From NCBI RefSeq assembly GCF_014931415.1, contig NZ_CP063121.1, forward strand, positions 310,001 through 374,000: 64,000 nt of DNA. Reading direction: 5' to 3'. This DNA comes from Haemophilus parainfluenzae (GTDB taxonomy: Bacteria > Pseudomonadota > Gammaproteobacteria > Enterobacterales > Pasteurellaceae). The position numbers were made by a program, and so were the translations under genes. This document shows, one piece after another, positions 43,504 to 52,025 of the stretch; the first letter of the stretch is position 1; every line of letters starts with the position of its first letter. Below the pieces are notes generated by a model, which was not told the DNA's origin, ran no database searches, and saw nothing but the letters and a program-made list of their open reading frames with translations.

Positions 43504-44745
43504 ATGAACCAACAATTCTTAGAAGCAGTGAGTATCTTCGTATTCATGTATCCTGCCGGGATGGCAATATATTGGGTGACTGCAAGTCTGTGTTATTACC
43601 TGTTTATGGAAGGAAAACTCGGGCAACCAACTTTCCAACAAATGCCCAAAGAACGCGTTCCTATGGTCAGCATTATGGTGCCTTGTTATAACGAAGGCGA
43701 CAACTTAGATGAAGCCATTCCTTACTTGCTTCAACTCAGATATCCAAACTATGAACTCATCTTTATCAATGATGGGAGTAAAGATAACACAGGTGAAATT
43801 ATTGAACGTTGGGCAAAAGCTGACGAACGCATCGTGGCGCTTCACCAAGAAAACCAAGGTAAAGCCAGCGCATTAAATCATGGCTTGTTAGTTGCTAAAG
43901 GTGAATATGTGGCCTGTATTGATGGCGATGCCGTATTGGATTTCGATGCGCTCGATTACATGGTGCAATCCCTCGAATTAAACCGTGCTTATGGCGCCGT
44001 TACAGGAAACCCACGCGTACGTAACCGCAGTACTATCCTAGGTCGCTTACAAGTGTCTGAATTTAGCTCCATTATTGGTTTAATCAAACGCGCTCAAAGC
44101 CTAATGGGAACGATCTTCACGGTATCTGGAGTATGCTGCCTATTTAGAAAAGATGTAATGGAAGAAATTGGTGGCTGGAGTACCAATATGATCACCGAAG
44201 ATATTGATGTCAGTTGGAAAATCCAAACAGCCGGTTACAACATTATGTATGAGCCTCGTGCCTTATGTTGGGTATTAATGCCTGAACGTCTTTATGGCTT
44301 ATACAAACAGCGTTTACGCTGGGCACAAGGTGGCGCCGAAACCATTCTCAAATATTTTCCTCAGGTCTGGCGTTGGAGAAACCGCCGTCTATGGCCAATG
44401 TATGCCGAATATTTTGTTACCGCAACTTGGGCAATCTTATTGGTTGCACTGGTTGCGCTTGCACTATACCGCAAGATTACTTTGGGTATAGGCATTCAAA
44501 ACATGGAGTTGTTTGAAACAAATATCTCGATCATGTTTTTTTCCTTCTTCTTACAGTGTCTCTTAAGCTTATACATAGATTCACGTTATGAAAAAGGATT
44601 GATCCAATATGGAATTTCCTGCATTTGGTATCCCTATGTTTATTGGTTACTCAATACGGTAACGTTACTCGTTGGAATCCCAAAAGCGATTTTTAGAAAC
44701 AAGTCCAAGCTAGCTGTCTGGACAAGCCCTGACAGAGGAGTTTAA
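43504..44745 (+). CDS. pgaC: Poly-beta-1,6-N-acetyl-D-glucosamine synthase PgaC
   Basis: An inner-membrane GT2 synthase that polymerises UDP-GlcNAc with PgaD. The start ATG at 43504 is preceded by AGGA, with 6 nt spacing, and gives 413 residues. Membrane segments flank the GT2 core, which has VPCYNEGDNLDEAIPYLL, FINDGSKDNTGEI, the DxD CIDGDAVLDFD, ITEDIDVSW and the processivity motif QRLRWAQGG. It lies 9 bp after pgaB and 3 bp before pgaD. Confidence 0.95.
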   Translation: MNQQFLEAVSIFVFMYPAGMAIYWVTASLCYYLFMEGKLGQPTFQQMPKERVPMVSIMVPCYNEGDNLDEAIPYLLQLRYPNYELIFINDGSKDNTGEIIERWAKADERIVALHQENQGKASALNHGLLVAKGEYVACIDGDAVLDFDALDYMVQSLELNRAYGAVTGNPRVRNRSTILGRLQVSEFSSIIGLIKRAQSLMGTIFTVSGVCCLFRKDVMEEIGGWSTNMITEDIDVSWKIQTAGYNIMYEPRALCWVLMPERLYGLYKQRLRWAQGGAETILKYFPQVWRWRNRRLWPMYAEYFVTATWAILLVALVALALYRKITLGIGIQNMELFETNISIMFFSFFLQCLLSLYIDSRYEKGLIQYGISCIWYPYVYWLLNTVTLLVGIPKAIFRNKSKLAVWTSPDRGV

Positions 44746-44748
44746 ATA

Positions 44749-45024
44749 ATGGCAACCGCCACTTTACAACAATTGATGGTTATTAATAAAGGTAGCAGCC
44801 TTCCCTTGCTGATTAAAGCCAAAAGCTTTGTACTAGATCTAGTTACCTGGGCTTTATGGGCTTATATCATCACTTTTGTCGCGAGATATGCGGAACGCAT
44901 CTTCACTAAACCGATTCTGGAAAGTTTCTTTTTCGTTGATGTGGTCAGCATCATGTTTTCTGTCTCTGCGGTATTGGTTATATTGGCTTATATTTGGTCT
45001 ATTCTCACCGTAGCAAAAGAATAA
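44749..45024 (+). CDS. pgaD: PGA synthase accessory protein PgaD, short form
   Basis: A small inner-membrane partner of PgaC; in E. coli the pair binds cyclic di-GMP and so controls PGA synthesis. The 91-residue product has two hydrophobic segments (about 29-45 and 61-86). It is identified mainly by its place directly after pgaC and its two-helix layout. It is clearly shorter than E. coli PgaD (about 137 residues), lacking most of the C-terminal cytoplasmic tail, which raises the question whether cyclic di-GMP control is kept. A dual uptake-signal terminator ends the operon. Confidence 0.75.
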   Translation: MATATLQQLMVINKGSSLPLLIKAKSFVLDLVTWALWAYIITFVARYAERIFTKPILESFFFVDVVSIMFSVSAVLVILAYIWSILTVAKE

Positions 45025-45047
45025 CTCGCAAAAAACTTAATATAAAA

Positions 45048-45086
45048 AACCGCACTTTGGTTTACAAATCAAAGTGCGGTTATTTT
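45048..45086. terminator. Dual uptake-signal terminator between pgaD and pckA
   Basis: AACCGCACTTTG (45048-45059) and CAAAGTGCGGTT (45070-45081) form a 12-bp perfect stem from two opposed uptake cores, with a 10-nt loop and T-run, between convergent genes. Confidence 0.9.
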
Positions 45087-45119
45087 TAGAAATGTTTAAT
45101 TAGATACGATATTCTCTAA

Positions 45120-46736
45120 TTAAGCTTTTGGACCTGCTGCGATAAGTGCTTTACCTTCTGCATTGGTCGCATATTTTTCGAAGTTTTTCACGAAACGTCC
45201 TGCAAGGTCTTTCGCTTTCGCTTCCCATTGTGCTTTATCTGCATAAGTATCACGTGGGTCTAAGATCGCAGAATCTACGCCAGGTAATGCTTTTGGAATC
45301 GCTAAATCAAAGATTGGTAACTCGCCCATTTCTGCTTTTTCAATAGAACCATCTAAGATGGCATCGATAATACCACGAGTATCTTTGATTGAGATACGTT
45401 TACCTGTACCGTTCCAACCAGTATTAACTAAGTAAGCTTCTGCACCAGCAGCTTGCATACGTTTAACTAACACTTGAGCATATTGTGTTGGGTGAAGAGT
45501 TAAGAACGCCGCACCGAAACATGCCGAGAAGGTTGGAGTTGGTTCAGTAATACCACGCTCTGTACCCGCTAATTTAGCGGTGAAACCAGATAAGAAGTAG
45601 TATTTGGTTTGCTCTGGTGTCAATTTAGACACAGGAGGTAATACACCGAATGCATCCGCAGTTAAGAAAATTACTTTCGTTGCGTGACCAGCACGAGATA
45701 CTGGTTTAACAATATTATCAATGTGATAAATTGGGTAAGACACACGAGTATTTTCAGTTTTAGAACCATCATCGAAATCAACTGAACCATCAGCACGAAC
45801 CACGACGTTTTCTAATAATGCATCACGACGGATTGCACGATAGATATCTGGCTCATTTTCTTCAGAAAGATGGATAGTTTTCGCGTAGCAACCACCTTCG
45901 AAGTTGAAGATACCTACATCATCCCAACCGTGCTCATCGTCACCGATTAATTCACGTTTTGGATCGGTGGAAAGGGTGGTTTTACCTGTACCTGATAAAC
46001 CGAAGAAGATTGCTACATCACCGTCTTTACCTACGTTAGCAGAACAGTGCATTGCACCTACACCTTTAAGTGGTAGGAAGTAATTCATCATTGAGAACAT
46101 ACCTTTCTTCATTTCGCCGCCGTACCAAGTACCACCGATTAATTGGATACGCTCAGTTAAGTTGAATGCAACGAAGTTTTCAGAGTTCAAACCTTGTTCC
46201 TTCCAGTTCGGGTTGGTGCATTTAGAACCATTCATTACCACGAAATCAGGTTTAAAGGTTTTTAATTGTTCTTCTGTCGGACGAATGAACATATTTTTCA
46301 CAAAGTGTGCTTGCCATGCTACTTCAGTCACAATACGTACTGCGATACGGTCTTGTTCACTTGCGCCACAGAAACCATCAACCACGAATAAACGTTTGCC
46401 AGAAAGTTGTTTAGTCACAAGACCTTTCAAGCTTGACCAAGTTTCTTGAGTCATTGGTTTGTTATCGTTTTTCGCCACATCAGAAGTCCACCACACAGTA
46501 TCTTTTGTGGTATCATCTAAAACGATGTATTTGTCTTTCGGTGAACGACCGGTAAAGATCCCTGTATCAACAGCCACCGCACCCGTTGTGGTAAGTGTAC
46601 CTTTTTCAAAGCCTTCTAAGCCTGGTTTTGTTTCTTCTTCAAAAAGTTGTTCATAACTTGGGTTATAAACCACTTCTTTAACATCATGAATACCAACGGC
46701 TTCAAGTTCTTTAATTACGTTTTTAACATCAGTCAT
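45120..46736 (-). CDS. pckA: Phosphoenolpyruvate carboxykinase (ATP)
   Basis: A cytoplasmic enzyme converting oxaloacetate and ATP to phosphoenolpyruvate and CO2, or in capnophilic Pasteurellaceae often the reverse, CO2-fixing direction. The 538-residue protein has [15 protein letters not shown] (kinase loop), the substrate-binding NGSKCTNP, and [11 protein letters not shown] near residue 64. Length equals the E. coli enzyme. A weak CRP-like site lies about 70-85 bp upstream of the start codon. It is monocistronic and convergent with pgaD. Confidence 0.97.
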   Translation of the reverse strand: MTDVKNVIKELEAVGIHDVKEVVYNPSYEQLFEEETKPGLEGFEKGTLTTTGAVAVDTGIFTGRSPKDKYIVLDDTTKDTVWWTSDVAKNDNKPMTQETWSSLKGLVTKQLSGKRLFVVDGFCGASEQDRIAVRIVTEVAWQAHFVKNMFIRPTEEQLKTFKPDFVVMNGSKCTNPNWKEQGLNSENFVAFNLTERIQLIGGTWYGGEMKKGMFSMMNYFLPLKGVGAMHCSANVGKDGDVAIFFGLSGTGKTTLSTDPKRELIGDDEHGWDDVGIFNFEGGCYAKTIHLSEENEPDIYRAIRRDALLENVVVRADGSVDFDDGSKTENTRVSYPIYHIDNIVKPVSRAGHATKVIFLTADAFGVLPPVSKLTPEQTKYYFLSGFTAKLAGTERGITEPTPTFSACFGAAFLTLHPTQYAQVLVKRMQAAGAEAYLVNTGWNGTGKRISIKDTRGIIDAILDGSIEKAEMGELPIFDLAIPKALPGVDSAILDPRDTYADKAQWEAKAKDLAGRFVKNFEKYATNAEGKALIAAGPKA

Positions 46737-46805
46737 AGTTCACCTCTTGATTAAAGTTTAAAAATTTTTCCTACGTTTATTGTATGGGAATTGTCAAAAA
46801 AAAAA

Positions 46806-46821
46806 TGTTAACTAGATCTCA
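46806..46821. promoter_or_regulatory. Weak CRP-like site upstream of pckA
   Basis: TGTTAACTAGATCTCA matches TGTGA-N6-TCACA at 8 of 10 positions. pckA is CRP-activated in E. coli, but this match alone is modest. Confidence 0.35.
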
Positions 46822-46888
46822 TTTTTGAACATTCATCTGAAAATTCTACCCCTTTTTAGGTGGTTTAAGAGGCTAAGATACAACAAGG

Positions 46889-46918
46889 TTGATTTACCCA
46901 TCATATTTTCGATATAGT
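46889..46918 (+). promoter_or_regulatory. Predicted esterase promoter
   Basis: TTGATT (46889-46894) and TATAGT (46913-46918) have 18-bp spacing. The -10 box abuts the Fur-like box at 46918-46932. Confidence 0.5.
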
Positions 46919-46932
46919 GAGAACTATTATCA
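46918..46932. promoter_or_regulatory. Fur box upstream of the esterase gene
   Basis: TGAGAACTATTATCA matches the Fur core TGATAATNATTATCA at 12 of 14 scored positions. It covers the predicted transcription start, a typical repressor position. Confidence 0.65.
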
Positions 46933-46950
46933 ACTCAAGACTCAATAACT

Positions 46951-47817
46951 ATGTTCTCATTTTTGCGTTTACTCTTTTTATTTTGTCTGCTGATATTTAC
47001 GCAAATCACGCAAGCAGAACCCGACTTTAAGATTCCACCTATTCAAGAAAGCATGAAAAAAATGTACCAAATTCAACAAAAAGATTTTACTTTTGAAGGC
47101 AAGAATTATCGTTTGTTTATTGCTATTCCACCGAAAACGTCGAAAAAACTGACCGCACTTTATACGCTAGATGGTAACGCTCAATTTCCAATAGCAGTGA
47201 ATGCTGTCAATCCTAACAAACCTCTCCCCCTTATTGTCGGTATTGGTTATGTATCTGATAAAGCTTACGTCATTGAGGAACGAATGAGAGATTACACTTT
47301 TCCAGTAGAAGGCGCTGAATTTGCCAAAGGAGGGAAAGCTGCTGATTTTCTACGTTTTATTCAAGAAGATGTAAAACCTTACATTGAGCAGCATTTCAAT
47401 ATTAATAAGGAAAAACAATATTTCTTTGGCCATTCTTTTGGTGGGTTGTTTGGATTATACGTGCTCTTCCATCAACCAGATTTATTTCAATATTACACCT
47501 TGGCAAGCCCTTCTCTTTGGTGGGGAAATGGCTCATTTTTACCTCAAAATGAGCGATGGATTAGCCAAAAACCATCACATATCCTGATTACATTAGGCTC
47601 TTACGAAGAACATCCTGAACAGGATCCGAATATGACTGAAGAACAATTACAGCGTATTAATCAACGGAAACAAATGCGAACAATCAATGCGCATCAATTG
47701 GCGAAAATATTGGAAAAACAAGGCAATTCCGTAGAGTTTATTTCCATTCCCAATAAAAATCATGGTGGCTCGATTCCTGATGCTATCAAACATTGCTTGG
47801 AACAAGTTCAACAATAA
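46951..47817 (+). CDS. Periplasmic siderophore esterase-like alpha/beta hydrolase
   Basis: Probably a periplasmic esterase of the IroE/BesA type that cleaves ferric siderophore esters. The 288-residue protein has a signal peptide (MFSFLRLLFLFCLLIFTQIT, cut near residue 22), the nucleophile elbow GHSFGG (Ser162) and the catalytic His in NKNHGG (about His271). The TLDGNAQFP segment is typical of this esterase D-like family. A good Fur box over the promoter links it to iron limitation. It stands alone, with no siderophore receptor adjacent. The iron role is inferred; other carboxylesterase activities are possible. The ribosome site is weak. Confidence 0.78.
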   Translation: MFSFLRLLFLFCLLIFTQITQAEPDFKIPPIQESMKKMYQIQQKDFTFEGKNYRLFIAIPPKTSKKLTALYTLDGNAQFPIAVNAVNPNKPLPLIVGIGYVSDKAYVIEERMRDYTFPVEGAEFAKGGKAADFLRFIQEDVKPYIEQHFNINKEKQYFFGHSFGGLFGLYVLFHQPDLFQYYTLASPSLWWGNGSFLPQNERWISQKPSHILITLGSYEEHPEQDPNMTEEQLQRINQRKQMRTINAHQLAKILEKQGNSVEFISIPNKNHGGSIPDAIKHCLEQVQQ

Positions 47818-47826
47818 AAGCGCATA

Positions 47827-47860
47827 AAAAAATCCCCGTTATCATGAACGGGGATTTTTC
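47827..47860. terminator. Terminator between the esterase gene and hslO
   Basis: AAAAATCCCCGTT (47828-47840) and AACGGGGATTTTT (47847-47859) form a 13-bp perfect stem with a 6-nt loop between convergent genes. Confidence 0.9.
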
Positions 47861-48727
47861 TTATTGGGCTTGTTTGAGTTTATCAATCGCTTCTTTATTG
47901 AAGAAGTAATGTGTGCCACAACATTCACACTGCATATCAATGCTGCCTTTATGCTCCTCTAAGATTTCCTCAATTTCAGCTTCTGGAATCAGTAATAATG
48001 CTGCCCCTGAACGCTCCGGTGAGCAGCCACAGAAGAAAGAAACAGCTTGTGGTTCAAACACTTCCACTACTTCTTCATGATATAAACGATAAAGCAATTC
48101 TTCTGCGGACAATCCAAATAATTCCTCATCTTTTACGGTTGCCGCTAACGTAGTTAAATGCTCAAAATCCTCCGGCGTACCTTGACCATCGGGCATAATC
48201 TGTAGCAACATTCCAGCTGCAACGGCTTTACCGTCATATTCACCTGTGCGAATAATAAGTTGGGTTTGTAATTGTTCTGAACGAACAAAATAGTCTTCTA
48301 AACATTCCGTAATGGTTGGTTTATCTAAACCAATAACGCCTTGATAACGTTCACCTTCAGTTGGAGCAATCGTAATCACTAATACGCCTTTACCGATCAT
48401 ATCATGCAAGCTCATGCCGTCTTGAATATCACCTTGCACACGAGCTAATGCACGAATTTGTTGCTGATCATTACCATTTACTAAGGCTAATTTTAATGGA
48501 CCATCACCTTGAATTTGGACCGTAATATTACCGTTAAATTTTAATGTTGCAGTCAATAAATTCGTTGCCACCATCATCTCACCTAATAAGTTTTGTACCG
48601 CTTTTGGATAATGGTGGGTATTCAATGTATCAGTAAAAGTTTGGTTTAATCGCACCCATTCACCACGCACTGCACGGTTTTGGAAAAGGTAGCGGTAAAG
48701 TTTGTCATTGTCTTGAGTGTAATTCAT
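47861..48727 (-). CDS. hslO: Redox-regulated chaperone Hsp33
   Basis: A cytoplasmic holdase chaperone activated by oxidation, when its zinc-binding cysteines form disulfides. The 288-residue protein has the substrate-binding N-domain (MNYTQDNDKLYRYLFQNRAV) and the C-terminal redox switch with Cys233-x-Cys235 (FFCGCSPERS) and Cys267-x-x-Cys270 (CECCG), the exact family pattern. An uptake-signal core lies just upstream of the start. It appears monocistronic. Confidence 0.97.
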   Translation of the reverse strand: MNYTQDNDKLYRYLFQNRAVRGEWVRLNQTFTDTLNTHHYPKAVQNLLGEMMVATNLLTATLKFNGNITVQIQGDGPLKLALVNGNDQQQIRALARVQGDIQDGMSLHDMIGKGVLVITIAPTEGERYQGVIGLDKPTITECLEDYFVRSEQLQTQLIIRTGEYDGKAVAAGMLLQIMPDGQGTPEDFEHLTTLAATVKDEELFGLSAEELLYRLYHEEVVEVFEPQAVSFFCGCSPERSGAALLLIPEAEIEEILEEHKGSIDMQCECCGTHYFFNKEAIDKLKQAQ

Positions 48728-48869
48728 TATTTGTTCCTATTTATTCTTTGAGTAAAAAGTGCGGTCAATTTTGTGAATAAATCTTAAACGTTCAAAAAAG
48801 ATGTCATTTTGTTACCGCACTTTGCGCCTGAGCAGTATTATGGGGGTGAAAATCAAAATTACAAGCCAA

Positions 48870-48905
48870 AAAGAAAAGCGGATAGCTTTCACTATCCGCT
48901 CGCTT
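48870..48905 (-). terminator. Terminator after the porin gene
   Basis: AGCGGATAG (48877-48885) and CTATCCGCT (48892-48900) form a 9-bp perfect stem with a 6-nt loop, followed on the minus strand by CTTTTCTTTTT. Confidence 0.8.
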
Positions 48906-48925
48906 TATAAAATTAAACTGATAAA

Positions 48926-50005
48926 TTACCAGTATGCACGTAAACCGATAACAGTTTTGAAATCACGGCTACGATCTACCGCACTATTTTCGTATTTAGT
49001 ACGAGTTGCTTGCCATTCTAAGAATGGTTTCACTTTTAAAGAACCTTGATTGTATACATAGTATTCAGTACCCACCATGAATTGACGAGTTCTGTCTGTA
49101 TCACCAAATTGTTTATCTGTTTTATATGCGTACATTGCATATACGTTCCAATCTTCGTTTAACCCTTGACGAACAACTGCACGCACTTCATTTTTAGTAC
49201 GTTTGTCACCTTGGTTTTTAGTTACTTGACGCTCTAAATCTAAACCATAAGTGGTATGAACGAAGTTATAGGCTAAACCTAATCCATAAGCATTACGGTA
49301 GTATGATGTATTGTTAGCATTTTCAGAAATTTCACGAGTAAAACCTGCTGCTACGGTCACATTTTGAATGCTATCAATTGCATGGTTAAAGATAAGACCT
49401 GTACCCCAAGCATTTTTACGTTTATTTGTCAAATCAAGGTTTTTAATGCTACGTTTGCTTGAACCACCATAGTACGCACCAAATTTAACTTTGTTATCAC
49501 CATAGTTACCGTTGTACACGTATTGAGTTACACGACGTGCAGAACCATCTAATAAGCCATCAGACAAACTGTAAGTATTTGCTAAGTCAGTTTGTTTTAC
49601 TTCATCAGTAATAGTTACCATATTACCGTAAGTTAATTCACCGAATTGTTTGTGGCCAAAACCAGCATAAAGTTGGTGAGTGTAAACATGGTCAAAATCA
49701 TGTTGTGAAGGTGCTTCACCACGCATACGCCATTCAGCACGGCCTAAAGCGTAGAAATCGCCACCTAAGCTTTGTTTTAATTTGAAACCAAAACGTGAGC
49801 CGTTGTTATCAACTGCGTGGTTGATGTGCTCTTTAGTTACATCACCGTTTACATAGTTAGTTTTGTTAGAGGTACTTTCCCATTTAACACGTAAAGAACC
49901 ATAGAAATCAACATCCGTACCAGTTTGGTCAACATGGAAGTTATAAGCTTGTGCAGAACTTGCTGCTAATGCAGCTACAGATAAAGCAAGAAGTGTTTTT
50001 TTCAT
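48926..50005 (-). CDS. General outer-membrane porin (OmpP2-like)
   Basis: A trimeric beta-barrel pore for small hydrophilic solutes, probably the major porin. From ATG 50005 (AAGGA ribosome site) the protein has 359 residues. It has a signal peptide ending SSAQA at residue 20, the typical porin start VDFYGSLRVKWES, an RFGFKLKQSLGGDFYALGRAEW strand pair (in part), alternating barrel strands and the terminal strand TVIGLRAYW with the C-terminal aromatic. The frame extends 20 codons upstream with no supporting signal. A near-consensus promoter lies upstream. Family resemblance is to H. influenzae OmpP2, but orthology is not tested. Confidence 0.88.
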   Translation of the reverse strand: MKKTLLALSVAALAASSAQAYNFHVDQTGTDVDFYGSLRVKWESTSNKTNYVNGDVTKEHINHAVDNNGSRFGFKLKQSLGGDFYALGRAEWRMRGEAPSQHDFDHVYTHQLYAGFGHKQFGELTYGNMVTITDEVKQTDLANTYSLSDGLLDGSARRVTQYVYNGNYGDNKVKFGAYYGGSSKRSIKNLDLTNKRKNAWGTGLIFNHAIDSIQNVTVAAGFTREISENANNTSYYRNAYGLGLAYNFVHTTYGLDLERQVTKNQGDKRTKNEVRAVVRQGLNEDWNVYAMYAYKTDKQFGDTDRTRQFMVGTEYYVYNQGSLKVKPFLEWQATRTKYENSAVDRSRDFKTVIGLRAYW

Positions 50006-50056
50006 AACGCTTTCCTTATGATTTAATGAAGTTAATAAAAAATTAAACTTTTTTAG

Positions 50057-50084
50057 TCTATACACCAGAACCAGAATGTGTCAA
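50057..50084 (-). promoter_or_regulatory. Porin promoter
   Basis: On the minus strand a perfect TTGACA (50079-50084) and TATAGA (50057-50062) are spaced by 16 bp, about 50 bp before the start codon. Confidence 0.7.
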
Positions 50085-50169
50085 TCTTAAATTTTTCCAA
50101 CTATCAGAAAATAGGCAATTTTTTGACTAAAATCAATTCAGATAAATATATTTTTGATTATTTTATCGC

Positions 50170-51123
50170 CTATTTAATTAATAAATTTAGCATTGGAAAC
50201 ACTTGATCTGACTTAATATTTTCCATTGAACTGGCCGTTAAATAATGCTGATTTCTACCATAACAACCAATTAAGGTCGGATCAGTTGCGCCATATAGCG
50301 TAATATTCGGTTTATCCAATGCTGCCGTTAAATGTGCAAGCCCTGTATCCACCGATACCACCGCTTTTGCATTGGCAATTTGACGGGCTAATTCATTTAA
50401 TGAAAGCTTAGGCAAAACGACTACATGAGATAAACCTACTGCTAATCGCTCTGCTCTTGCCTTTTCTTTTTCGTTTCCCCAAGGTAAACGAACTTGAACA
50501 GAAAGTACGGTCAGTTTTTCGATTAAATTTCGCCATTCATGTTCTGGCCAATGCTTTTCATCTCTTGTCGTAGAATGAAAAAAGATCACGTAAGGATCGA
50601 TAGAATCTGCGGAAATAAAATGACGTGCAATGTCATAATCCCCTTTCTCTTTCGGTAATGGATAAGATAAGGCTTGTGCAAAAAGTTGACGAATACGTTC
50701 TACCGCATGTTGTTGATAAGAAATCGCGTATTTTTTATCGTAGAACAAGGAAGCTATCGGCTCACGGATACTCTTGCGATCATAGCCATGTTTGACGCCA
50801 TTGGCTAAGCGTGTCGCAAAAAAAGCGCTCTTAAAAAGCCCTTGTGCATCAATCACGGCATCATATTGATTTGTTTGTAATAAAGTGCGGTAAGATTTCC
50901 ATTCGGTCTTTGTTTGAGCTGAAAAAGGTGATTTTCGCCAACGTCTTAAGGCAAGTGGAATAATTTGATTCACTGCAGAATGCCAACGTGGAATTTCGGC
51001 AAAATTCTCTTCCACCACCCAATCAATAGAGAGATTAGGAATAGCACGCTGTGCATCAGTCAATGCCGGCAAAGTATGAATCACATCGCCCATAGAGGAA
51101 GTCTTAATCACACATACTTTCAT
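50170..51123 (-). CDS. waaC: LPS heptosyltransferase I (WaaC/OpsX)
   Basis: It adds the first heptose to Kdo in the inner core of lipooligosaccharide, using ADP-L-glycero-D-manno-heptose at the inner membrane. The 317-residue GT9 protein starts MKVCVIKTSSMGDVIHTLPA, the characteristic WaaC N-terminus, and has VSVDTGLAHLTAALDKPNITLYGATDP in its donor-binding C-domain (given in part: VDTGLAHLTAAL). Its start overlaps the stop of the EamA gene by 4 bp (ATGA). It is the last gene of waaF-EamA-waaC. Confidence 0.93.
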   Translation of the reverse strand: MKVCVIKTSSMGDVIHTLPALTDAQRAIPNLSIDWVVEENFAEIPRWHSAVNQIIPLALRRWRKSPFSAQTKTEWKSYRTLLQTNQYDAVIDAQGLFKSAFFATRLANGVKHGYDRKSIREPIASLFYDKKYAISYQQHAVERIRQLFAQALSYPLPKEKGDYDIARHFISADSIDPYVIFFHSTTRDEKHWPEHEWRNLIEKLTVLSVQVRLPWGNEKEKARAERLAVGLSHVVVLPKLSLNELARQIANAKAVVSVDTGLAHLTAALDKPNITLYGATDPTLIGCYGRNQHYLTASSMENIKSDQVFPMLNLLIK

Positions 51124-52025
51124 TTAATTAACCTTCTTCCCCAGTGCATAATCCCAAGCCCAGATACGGCTAAAATGCCTCCAATAATTAAGGAGGAATC
51201 CACTTGTTCATTCAACCAAACGGCTGAGAATAAAATGCCTAAAATCGGCACAAGAATAATATAAGCTGAGGCATTACCTGCACCTAAGTATTTCACACCA
51301 TCAAAATACCATGCGTAGGCTAATACCGTTGCACCAAATGCAAGACCGAGTAAACTTATCCACTCACCTTGCGATAAATTCAGTACTGTCAGCCAATCAT
51401 CCGAGCTTTCCACGCATAGAGCACTAATAAACAACAATAAAAAACCAAAAATGGAAGATAATGTGGTTGCGGTAAGCGAATCAATGCCTGCGAGTACTTT
51501 TCTCGCCAATAAGGTATAAACGACCCAACAAATTAGCGCTCCAATTAATAATATTTGCCCAAAGCCAAAGGAATCCATCATCTGTAAAAAATTTCCTTTT
51601 GTGAGAGCTAATAACGACCCACTCATAGCAATAATCATTCCGAGTATTACCCAGCGATTCCATTTTTCTTTAAATAAAAAAATTGCCAAAAGTGTAGTAA
51701 ACACTGGGTTTGTTGCCACAATAACGGCGGCTTGTCCCGCAGGAAGATATTTCAGACCCCAGATAAAAAATGTGGAATAGGCAAAAACACCAAAGAAAGC
51801 AGTGACAAACAAACCTATCCACTGATTCGTTCTTAGTTGTTTCGCATATTTGAAGCGATTTGCCGCATATAACCAAATCATGAGCGGAATAATCGCTAAC
51901 AAAAATCGTAAACTTGAAGCCACAAACGTCGGCATAGCTTGGGCAACCACTCGCCCCCAAGGCCAAGAAGCGCCCCATAAAATGGCCATTCCGATTAATT
52001 GTAAGTGTATGCGTAGAGGGTTCAT
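51120..52025 (-). CDS. EamA/DMT family transporter inside the heptosyltransferase operon
   Basis: An inner-membrane transporter of unknown substrate. The 301-residue protein has ten hydrophobic segments in two EamA repeats (MAILWGASWPWGRVVAQAMP; LKYLPAGQAAVIVATNPVFT; DGVKYLGAGNASAYIILVPI). It overlaps waaF upstream by 4 bp and waaC downstream by 4 bp, so all three are translationally coupled. The position hints at a role tied to LPS or sugar metabolism, but many EamA proteins are amino-acid or metabolite exporters, so this is inference only. Confidence 0.85.
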   Translation of the reverse strand: MNPLRIHLQLIGMAILWGASWPWGRVVAQAMPTFVASSLRFLLAIIPLMIWLYAANRFKYAKQLRTNQWIGLFVTAFFGVFAYSTFFIWGLKYLPAGQAAVIVATNPVFTTLLAIFLFKEKWNRWVILGMIIAMSGSLLALTKGNFLQMMDSFGFGQILLIGALICWVVYTLLARKVLAGIDSLTATTLSSIFGFLLLFISALCVESSDDWLTVLNLSQGEWISLLGLAFGATVLAYAWYFDGVKYLGAGNASAYIILVPILGILFSAVWLNEQVDSSLIIGGILAVSGLGIMHWGRRLIK

